Assembly (NCBI GenBank): GCA_016840185.1
Contig: JAEOSV010000011.1
Span: 1-9,864 of the forward strand
DNA from: Candidatus Hermodarchaeota archaeon
Lineage (GTDB): Archaea; Asgardarchaeota; Hermodarchaeia; Hermodarchaeales; Hermodarchaeaceae
Length of the DNA stretch: 9,864 nucleotides
Reading direction: 5' to 3'
The notes under the pieces were generated by a model. That model worked only from the letters and a program-made list of their open reading frames with translations, had not been told where the DNA came from and did no database searches. Shown here in pieces: positions 5,420 to 9,864 of the stretch. Every line of letters starts with the position of its first letter. The first letter of the stretch is position 1. The position numbers and the translations under genes were made by a program.

Positions 5420-6250
5420 TTAGCCTCCTACCGGTTGGTAACGTTTCAGGCCACGGCTCCACGTGATACGGAGCACGATGAGCCAAAGAAGCACAAGTAT
5501 TGCAGCGATTCCAATGTAGATTAACGCAGGTGCAAATGGGATTAGATGTAACATTATCATTGTTGGGACCGTGGAAATGAACATGACGGGAAAGATGAAC
5601 AGAAGGAAATATTGCACCCCAACGGGCATTACGTCGATGGGCATACGGGAGAAATTGTATTCAAGGGCATCAGAGACTTCGAGTAATCCTTCATTGCGTC
5701 CAATCCAGAAGGCGAGACAACTTAAACACGCCCAGAGTAGGTATAGTGCTGCTTGTCCAAGCAAAAGGGCAAGAAGTCCTAAGCCGATACTAAATGGTGT
5801 TATTACTAGCCCAAAGGTAACGACGGATAACCCGAGCATGGCTCCTCCAACGAGGAGTTGAACCAGCCCACCTGCCCAGAAAGATGTCGTTAGAATTTGA
5901 AAGAGAGATCCCGCTGGTCGGATTTGGAATGTTTCGATGCCAATTTCTGTGATATACCAGTGGATTTCCCAAATACCCATCCAAAAGAAGGCTCCAAAGC
6001 CCCACGCGATTTCGGTCATACCAATAAGGAAGGTGAGTTCACCTCTGCCCCAAACAGCCCACCCGAATCCAGTGAGAACTGGAATCTGGTATGTGATGAC
6101 GCCCCAGAAGAGAACATACATAGCGAGATTTACTGCGGTACTAAAGAAGGCTCCAAAGATCTGAATCTTGTTTTCAGAGATTCGAAGGAAGGAGAGGCGG
6201 ATATAATCCGGCAGGAGACGGAAGTGACGCAGTATATCTCTTGATGCCAT
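5420..6250 (-). CDS. ABC-2 type exporter permease (COG3694/COG4587 type), first subunit
   Basis: A 276-residue permease with about six membrane segments (roughly 31-52, 71-93, 118-145, 148-182, 210-233 and 239-262). The motif FWIGRNEGLLEVSDAL (181-196) followed by PIDVMPVGVQ is the conserved signature of this permease group, and the C-terminus RGLKRYQPVGG mirrors that of the second permease. The N-terminal basic amphipathic stretch (residues 4-29) probably lies on the cytoplasmic face and contacts the ATPase. Its ATG immediately follows the TAG of the ATPase gene, with GGAGG 8 bases upstream, so translation is almost certainly coupled. The permease pair with its ATPase forms a complete export system; drug, lipid or peptide export are family-level guesses only. 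Confidence 0.88.
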   Translation of the reverse strand: MASRDILRHFRLLPDYIRLSFLRISENKIQIFGAFFSTAVNLAMYVLFWGVITYQIPVLTGFGWAVWGRGELTFLIGMTEIAWGFGAFFWMGIWEIHWYITEIGIETFQIRPAGSLFQILTTSFWAGGLVQLLVGGAMLGLSVVTFGLVITPFSIGLGLLALLLGQAALYLLWACLSCLAFWIGRNEGLLEVSDALEYNFSRMPIDVMPVGVQYFLLFIFPVMFISTVPTMIMLHLIPFAPALIYIGIAAILVLLWLIVLRITWSRGLKRYQPVGG

Positions 6251-7300
6251 CTATGTTGCCTCCGTTTTCTGGTTGAGGGGACGTTCTTCGTCACCGAAGA
6301 TTTCACGGATGATATCTTCGAGGTTGGGTTCGGTGACTTCGATATCGCCAACGGAAAGAAGTGTCATTGCATTTTGGAGCAAGTCACCCACGGGGAGTTG
6401 GTCTTGGTCTACACGAAGTTCAATTTGTCCATTATTAACTTCAAAAGTGAGAACGCCTGGGAGATCTCGGAGTTGGCGTTTCCATCCTCTGACCTTGGCT
6501 TTTTTGTAGAGGATTCGGACTTTGCGTTCGTTGCTCCATTGACGTTTGAGCTGGGTTTTGGGTCCGTCGAACCTAATGTTGCCTCGACTGATAAGTATGA
6601 TGCGGTCCGAGAGTTCCTCAACGTCTCGCATACTATGGCTACAGAGAAGAACGGTGACGTTCTCTTCTCGGTTGACCCGCCGAATGAAGTCACGGATCCG
6701 CTTTTTAGCCACAACATCGAGGCCCACTGTGGGTTCGTCGAGGAAGATCACCGCCGGTTGATGGAGCAACGCAGCGATGATTTCGCACCGCATCCGCTCG
6801 CCTAATGAAAGGCGTCGAGGAGCATTATGGAGATGTCGCTCAATATCCAGAATCTCGGTGAACTCCTTGAGACGTTCATCGAAGACTGGCTTCGGGACAT
6901 TGTACATCTTCTGATAGAGCTTCAGGCTCTCCAGCACCGGGACATGGGTCCAGAGGAGCGTCCGCTGCCCAAAGACCACTCCGTACCGCATGGCACAGGC
7001 GATGCGGTTGTGGTAGGGGTCCATGCCGAAGAGGCGGACTTGTCCAGATGTGGGGTGTAGGATCCCGCTGAGCAACTTCACCGTGGTGGATTTGCCCGCC
7101 CCATTTGGTCCAAGGAGGGCGACGCATTCACCAGGGTGAATGTCAAAACTGACATTATCGAGTGCGCGGATGGTCTGCTTCTCCCGTTTTAGGAAACCGG
7201 CGAATCGTCGCGCAGCCCCTTTACGGGGTCGATGCAGGGGTTTCGTGTACACCCGTACGACATTGTTGATCTCTGCTATTGGTTCTTGATTTCGGGGCAT
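6251..7300 (-). CDS. ABC exporter ATPase (COG4586 type)
   Basis: A 349-residue ABC ATPase with all catalytic elements: Walker A GPNGAGKST (64-72), Q-loop Q112 in VFGQRTLLW, signature LSLGERM (164-170), Walker B VIFLDEP with catalytic E189, D-loop GLD (193-195) and switch H222 in CSHSM. The FGQRTLLW sequence and LGERMRCE are characteristic of COG4586, the ATPase that pairs with COG3694/COG4587 permeases. A basic insert at about 20-42 between the first strand and Walker A is also typical of this group, and residues 255-335 form the usual C-terminal extension. The ATG has AGGAGG 7 bases upstream and a strong TATA-like region about 46 bases upstream. It is the first gene of the operon, so the roughly 1 kb beyond its start should hold its regulation. 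Confidence 0.95.
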   Translation of the reverse strand: MPRNQEPIAEINNVVRVYTKPLHRPRKGAARRFAGFLKREKQTIRALDNVSFDIHPGECVALLGPNGAGKSTTVKLLSGILHPTSGQVRLFGMDPYHNRIACAMRYGVVFGQRTLLWTHVPVLESLKLYQKMYNVPKPVFDERLKEFTEILDIERHLHNAPRRLSLGERMRCEIIAALLHQPAVIFLDEPTVGLDVVAKKRIRDFIRRVNREENVTVLLCSHSMRDVEELSDRIILISRGNIRFDGPKTQLKRQWSNERKVRILYKKAKVRGWKRQLRDLPGVLTFEVNNGQIELRVDQDQLPVGDLLQNAMTLLSVGDIEVTEPNLEDIIREIFGDEERPLNQKTEAT

Positions 7301-7342
7301 TGCTATGCCTCCTTTGATTTGAGTCGGTTCTATCCCTAATAG

Positions 7343-7354
7343 TATAAAAATATA
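7343..7354 (-). promoter_or_regulatory. TATA-like promoter of the ABC exporter operon
   Basis: TATATTTTTATA on the minus strand is centred about 47 bases ahead of the ATG at 7300. A transcript beginning about 25 bases further on would have a leader of about 20 bases that includes the AGGAGG site (7308-7313). Confidence 0.6.
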
Positions 7355-7472
7355 TCTATAAGTAAAAATAATAAATTAACCTTAATAGGACTCACCTTGT
7401 CGCATTTGAATCCTGCGAATCTTCCCATCTCAGACATTCTAAGATCCTTCCTAACTCGAAACTAGCAAAAGA

Positions 7473-7501
7473 TTCGCCAATCTCACAATCCACATGGCGA
7501 A
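7473..7501. promoter_or_regulatory. Stem-loop of copy A (TTCGCC/GGCGAA)
   Basis: TTCGCC (7473-7478) pairs with GGCGAA (7496-7501) around a 17-base loop. The left arm and the first half of the loop are identical in copy B, whereas the second half of the loop differs while the right arm GCGAA is kept. That pattern suggests selection on the stem and one side of the loop. Confidence 0.4.
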
Positions 7502-7616
7502 AAGGGCTATTTATCTTCTCTAAAGAACTCCACCAGACGAGCCTCACAGCGGAGTAGTTTTGCTAGATTAAATATTTTTCTCCCTAGCCTACGCCATGGA
7601 TCGAAAGACAATGAGC

Positions 7617-7665
7617 AAAAAATGGTGGTAGCGGGCCTTCAAGGACTATTCAATAAAGGAGTCCT
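7617..7665 (-). terminator. Possible terminator of the small minus-strand transcript
   Basis: On the minus strand AGGACT (rc of 7660-7665) pairs with AGTCCT (rc of 7642-7647) around a 12-base loop, and a run of six T (7617-7622) follows about 20 bases later. It lies about 150 bases past the stop of the 45-codon ORF. Archaea rely mainly on T-runs, so the hairpin may be incidental. Confidence 0.25.
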
Positions 7666-7812
7666 GGACGGTTGATTCTAGCTGCTGCAAAGTTGTACTT
7701 TCTTCCCAGCAACCAGCGTTAGGTGACAATGAAGCGTATTAAAGACCCGTTACCGATTGAGCCGCTTGGACTCTGTTTCATTATTGAGCGCACCCATAGT
7801 ACAGTTCACCTG

Positions 7813-7950
7813 TCAGTGTCGTGAAACCACGAGCATCACAGCTCGACGAACTCCGGGTTTAGCAACCGGAGCAGGGTTGCGTGCACCTGAAACAAAGCGT
7901 TCAGCCGCGCCCATTTTTGCTAGTTTTCGTGCGTTTCGTTTTGGGGCCAT
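7813..7950 (-). CDS. Unrecognised 45-residue highly basic small ORF
   Basis: A frame from ATG at 7948-7950 to TGA at 7813-7815 encoding 45 residues that begin MAPKRNARKLAKMGAAERF and continue through PVAKPGVRRAVMLVV. Eleven of 45 residues are Lys or Arg and only one is acidic, which would suit a nucleic-acid-binding peptide. GGAGGG lies 10 bases upstream and a TATA-like box (8029-8038) about 80 bases upstream, in repeat copy B. I do not recognise a family. The same DNA folds into a strong hairpin (7851-7871), so it may be a structured RNA rather than a protein gene. The ATG context (ATG-GCC-CCA versus ATG-CCC-CGA) faintly resembles that of the exporter ATPase, whose upstream region is the sister repeat. 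Confidence 0.35.
   Translation of the reverse strand: MAPKRNARKLAKMGAAERFVSGARNPAPVAKPGVRRAVMLVVSRH
7851..7871. other. Strong 8-bp hairpin with one bulged base
   Basis: CTCCGGGTT (7851-7859) pairs with AACCGGAG (7864-7871) through 8 bp with one bulged G and a TAGC loop. Two further small, mutually exclusive hairpins lie beside it: TCGTG/CACGA (7819-7832) and CGAGC/GCTCG (7830-7845). The cluster inside the small ORF hints at RNA structure. Confidence 0.4.
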
Positions 7951-7980
7951 TTCCTGGATCCCTCCAATTGTGTGTCAACC

Positions 7981-8000
7981 CGAAACCCCTCCAGGGTTCG
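7981..8000 (-). promoter_or_regulatory. Leader hairpin ahead of the small basic ORF
   Basis: CGAACCC and GGGTTTCG arms pair (7 bp with one bulged base) around a CTCCA/TGGAG loop, about 30 bases upstream of the ATG at 7950 and inside its predicted leader. The loop contains a second GGAGG-like sequence. A translational control element is possible; no ligand-binding riboswitch class is recognised. Confidence 0.3.
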
Positions 8001-8028
8001 TGCTGCGGGTGATGGAGGCTTAGAATAA

Positions 8029-8038
8029 GTATAAAAGT
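8029..8038 (-). promoter_or_regulatory. TATA-like promoter for the small minus-strand unit
   Basis: ACTTTTATACTT read on the minus strand, in repeat copy B, corresponds to the exporter operon's TATA region in copy A. It would start a transcript near 8006 with a leader of about 55 bases before the ATG at 7950. A second AT-rich box (TTTATATAG) lies about 15 bases further upstream. Confidence 0.45.
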
Positions 8039-8171
8039 ATTTCTATATAAATAGTAATAAAATTAATCTAATGTGGACTACCTTCATCGCTCTGAACGCC
8101 GCGATCATTCCCTTCTCTTCTAACCTTTTGTCTATCATTTAACCAATCCAGTCAAAGGTGATGGAAAATAG

Positions 8172-8202
8172 GTTCGCCAATCTCACAGTAGACTAAGCGA
8201 AC
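8172..8202. promoter_or_regulatory. Stem-loop of copy B (GTTCGC/GCGAAC)
   Basis: GTTCGC (8172-8177) pairs with GCGAAC (8197-8202) around a 19-base loop. Compared with copy A one inner pair is lost and one outer pair gained, so six base pairs are kept in both copies. Confidence 0.4.
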
Positions 8203-8290
8203 GCGCCTGTGTATTCCAATAAATAAACTTCATGAATACACCTCGACTCGGAGTTGAGAAACCTAGATTAAAAATGTTACTGGCTCCCCC

Positions 8291-9070
8291 TCATTTTCGA
8301 CGCTGACAAACACCGATGGCAAGATTCGTGTGAACCACGAAGCCCAACCGCTCATAGATCCGAATCGCGTTGTGATTATTCGCGTCTACCATCAACGTCA
8401 CGTACCGATAGGTTTGAAACAAATCCTGAATTACGGCACATAAGACACTGGTCCCATAGCCTTGGTTCTGATAGGCAGGAAGGGTAACCAAATTGCCAAT
8501 GACCGATGCCCCTGGGCTCGCACGATACACACCAATCGTCCCACAGATAGAAACTAGCCTATTGTCAACCCGAATTCCGTAAAACGGTCCAAAATCGAGT
8601 TGCGCTGGATTCCAAGCACCCGCAGCCGTGGTTCGATAAAACGAATCTACCTCTTCCAAATCAGCTGAGGTTAGACGGACGAAATTATGCAATCGGGGCA
8701 TCTGACATCGAGACTCTTCAAGACTCATCAGGAGAAACTCCCCCTGGGAGAGGAACTCATAATGCTTTTCGACAATGGGTCGGTGACTCTGAGGGATAAT
8801 GGCAAAAATAGTAGGATGCGATAGGCTCGCGACAAGCTGATTTACAGCCTCCTTGGTCCCTCTAGTGAAGAAACTGTACATCCCTCGACCTCCAGTGTAG
8901 ACAATGATACACCCGACCAGTTCGTGTTGTGCACGGGCGATAAACCACTCGCTCATATCCCAAGCCATTGTGAGATCATATAATGGTAGGCCGTTTAGCG
9001 GGATATCCAATCGAAGATAGTCCTCGACTTCTTTAGTGGGTTCTAAGAGAGGGTGAATTTCAATAGGCAT
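8291..9070 (-). CDS. GNAT family N-acetyltransferase (FR47-like C-terminal domain)
   Basis: A 259-residue protein with a typical GNAT core in its C-terminal half. Counting from this start, the acetyl-CoA site NLVTLPAYQNQGYGTSVL lies at about 193-210 (QxxGxG in place of RxxGxG) and the last motif NHNAIRIYERLGF at about 232-244. The N-terminal 125 residues look like a degenerate or substrate-binding half, as in FR47/glycine-acyltransferase-like two-part GNATs. It should transfer an acetyl or acyl group from CoA to an amine of a small molecule or protein; the acceptor is unknown. The frame opens with GTG at 9080-9082, but I prefer the ATG at 9068-9070 because GAGTGA lies 8 bases ahead of it. It starts 63 bases after the metallo-hydrolase gene and may be cotranscribed with it. 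Confidence 0.88.
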   Translation of the reverse strand: MPIEIHPLLEPTKEVEDYLRLDIPLNGLPLYDLTMAWDMSEWFIARAQHELVGCIIVYTGGRGMYSFFTRGTKEAVNQLVASLSHPTIFAIIPQSHRPIVEKHYEFLSQGEFLLMSLEESRCQMPRLHNFVRLTSADLEEVDSFYRTTAAGAWNPAQLDFGPFYGIRVDNRLVSICGTIGVYRASPGASVIGNLVTLPAYQNQGYGTSVLCAVIQDLFQTYRYVTLMVDANNHNAIRIYERLGFVVHTNLAIGVCQRRK

Positions 9071-9133
9071 TACAGTTCTCACTCGAGAATCTACACGAAC
9101 GTACTTGACTAGTGGTCTTGAATTTGATGTTGG

Positions 9134-9790
9134 CTAGTCGAGGTTGAACTCACCATTCTTTTCTAAGACAACTACGCGGGTGTTCGAGTTCGCTTCAACC
9201 TTGTTTTTGAATTCTGAGACATCTTTGTCCCACGTATGCATAGGGATTGCCACTTTTGGATTGATAGCCAGTGCTGCGTCTGCACCATCGTCATTCTCCA
9301 TGGTATAGGTTCCACCAACAGGGAGAAGAGCAACATCGATGGGGCCAAGTTCTTTCATCTCCGAGATAAAATCTGTGTCCCCCGCATGGTAGATGGCTTT
9401 CCCTTCAACGGTGATGATATATCCGACACCTAATCCCTTAGGATGAAATGGTTTTCCAGGAGAACGAAACCGCGTTTCATTATAAGCTTCGACTGCACGA
9501 ATTTGGATACCATCGATTTCTTTTTCTTCGCCTGCTTTGAGGGAATGAACCGTGCCACCGATTTTCTCCTTGCAGTCAGCAGGTGCAATGACCACCGAGT
9601 CGTCTCGACGTACACTCTTGATCTTTGCAGGGTCACAGTGATCAAAATGCGAATGGGTGGAGAGAATGATGTCACCGGGTTCTTTAGGATCGGCTCCCTG
9701 TTCCAGGTCGATGTAGACGATTTTTTTATCTGCTTTGATTTGAAAGCTAGCATGAGCTAGCCATTTGATAGTAACGGTCAAATGAACCAC
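9134..9790 (-). CDS. Metallo-beta-lactamase-fold hydrolase, UPF0173-like
   Basis: A metal-dependent hydrolase of the UPF0173 group, about 218 residues. In this numbering the metal site is HSHFDH at about 46-51, followed by HAGDTDF (H135, D138) and PMHTWD (H185). The N-terminus TVTIKWLAHASFQI and the closing region VVVLEKNGEFNL are typical of the group, whose substrates are mostly unknown; they are related to N-acyl-phosphatidylethanolamine phospholipase D and L-ascorbate-6-phosphate lactonase folds. The frame reaches an ATG at 9838, but the TATA-like TTTTAATA at 9815-9822 lies downstream of that codon. I therefore prefer the GTG at 9788-9790, about 28 bases after the box (leaderless), with TTG at 9779-9781 as a close alternative right before the conserved strand. 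It would be cytoplasmic. The GNAT gene follows in the same direction. Confidence 0.88.
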   Translation of the reverse strand: MVHLTVTIKWLAHASFQIKADKKIVYIDLEQGADPKEPGDIILSTHSHFDHCDPAKIKSVRRDDSVVIAPADCKEKIGGTVHSLKAGEEKEIDGIQIRAVEAYNETRFRSPGKPFHPKGLGVGYIITVEGKAIYHAGDTDFISEMKELGPIDVALLPVGGTYTMENDDGADAALAINPKVAIPMHTWDKDVSEFKNKVEANSNTRVVVLEKNGEFNLD

Positions 9791-9814
9791 ACACAATGTA
9801 GGAAGACGCGGAGC

Positions 9815-9822
9815 TATTAAAA
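9815..9822 (-). promoter_or_regulatory. TATA-like box deciding the start of the metallo-hydrolase
   Basis: TTTTAATA on the minus strand is centred about 28 bases ahead of GTG 9790 and 37 ahead of TTG 9781. No Shine-Dalgarno is present ahead of either, which fits leaderless or near-leaderless initiation. Confidence 0.4.
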
Positions 9823-9864
9823 TCCTGAGTAATTTCATCGAATTCTTTGCGAATCCTTACCCTC

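Larger units (their letters stand above)
7341..7580. repeat. Direct repeat copy A, overlapping the exporter promoter
   Basis: Copy A of a diverged duplicated element. It begins with the AT-rich AGTATAAAA-TAT-TCTATA region and ends with GCTAGATTAAATATTTTT. Shared with copy B are AGTATAAAA, an AAATTAA block, the identical TTCGCCAATCTCACA (7473-7487) and CGGAGT...CTAGATTA near the right end. The minus-strand reading of its AT-rich end is the promoter of the exporter operon. On the plus strand it has a TATA box, a stem-loop and a T-rich end, so a small RNA gene is an alternative. Confidence 0.6.
8029..8280. repeat. Direct repeat copy B, upstream of the small ORF
   Basis: Copy B of the duplicated element. 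Its left end (AGTATAAAAGTATTTCTATA) aligns with copy A at an offset of 688, and its right half (TTCGCCAATCTCACA at 8173-8187; CCTAGATTA ending 8270) at an offset of exactly 700, so about 12 bases were gained or lost between. Between these anchors the similarity is patchy but colinear, for example TGGACTACCTTC against AGGACTCACCTTG. Confidence 0.6.
7301..8290. other. About 1-kb stretch without a recognised gene, holding duplicated elements
   Basis: This spacer between the exporter operon and the acetyltransferase contains the operon promoter, two diverged copies of a roughly 245-bp element exactly 700 bp apart over their right halves, a 45-codon minus-strand frame, several strong hairpins and a possible terminator. 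A plus-strand open frame of 88 codons at 7757-8023 is antisense to the small minus ORF and has no start signals, so I do not count it. No tRNA or known RNA family is recognisable. Confidence 0.6.

Noticed and set aside
7981..8000. tRNA T-arm because of the GGGTTCG sequence
   Set aside because: No acceptor, anticodon or D-arm can be drawn around it.
7757..8023. 88-codon plus-strand open frame in the large spacer
   Set aside because: It is antisense to the small minus-strand ORF and its leader, lacks a Shine-Dalgarno or correctly spaced TATA box, and its protein resembles nothing.
7381..8140. Short paralogous peptides in the minus-strand frames of the two repeat copies (ending in Leu/Ile-rich runs)
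   Set aside because: Alignment shows changes at all codon positions and the Leu/Ile-rich ends are just the translated AT-rich promoter; no consistent start signals.
7341..8280. Repeat pair as a CRISPR array or insertion-sequence ends
   Set aside because: Only two diverged copies in direct orientation, about 245 bp long, with no spacers, no terminal inverted repeats, no target-site duplication and no transposase.

Overview
The window looks like a piece of a mesophilic or moderately thermophilic archaeal chromosome. Start sites carry the archaeal Shine-Dalgarno variants GGTGAT/GGTGAG or AGGAGG. AT-rich TATA-like boxes sit about 25-35 bases ahead of several starts, and some genes appear leaderless. 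The gene set (NP_1 phosphorylase, hotdog thioesterase, UPF0173-type metallo-beta-lactamase, COG4586/4587/3694-type ABC exporter, many hypothetical proteins) would fit an Asgard-type or other uncultured archaeon. The lineage is inference only; no marker gene is present.

Layout. Positions 1-114 hold no gene but contain a 12-bp palindrome nested in a larger inverted repeat. On the minus strand follow two small cysteine-containing metal-binding proteins (115-291 desulforedoxin-like; 414-623 zinc-knuckle-like), a nucleoside phosphorylase starting with TTG (779-1546) and a PaaI-like hotdog thioesterase (1618-2070). A 270-bp spacer comes next, then a minus-strand alpha/beta hydrolase (2341-3099). 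It diverges from a plus-strand membrane protein (3207-4577) with a cytochrome-b-like four-helix core and a large extracytoplasmic domain. The two promoters between them both look leaderless.

Positions 4591-7300 are a tight three-gene minus-strand operon for an ABC-2 type exporter (ATPase then two permeases, with junctions of 0 and 1 base). Its end faces the cytochrome-like gene, and a hairpin containing both stop codons joins the two.

Positions 7301-8290 form about 1 kb without any recognised gene, and this is the most unusual stretch. It carries two diverged direct copies of a roughly 245-bp element (7341-7580 and 8029-8280), each including an AT-rich TATA-like region and a stem-loop that contains an identical 15-base block. 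Between the copies lies an unrecognised, highly basic 45-codon ORF or structured RNA on the minus strand. One copy is the promoter/upstream region of the exporter operon and the other is the promoter/upstream region of the small ORF, so both units could share regulation. On the plus strand each copy could instead be a small RNA gene.

Positions 8291-9070 encode a two-part GNAT acetyltransferase and 9134-9790 a metallo-beta-lactamase-fold hydrolase, both minus strand and possibly cotranscribed. There are no tRNA, rRNA, CRISPR or transposase genes that I can see.
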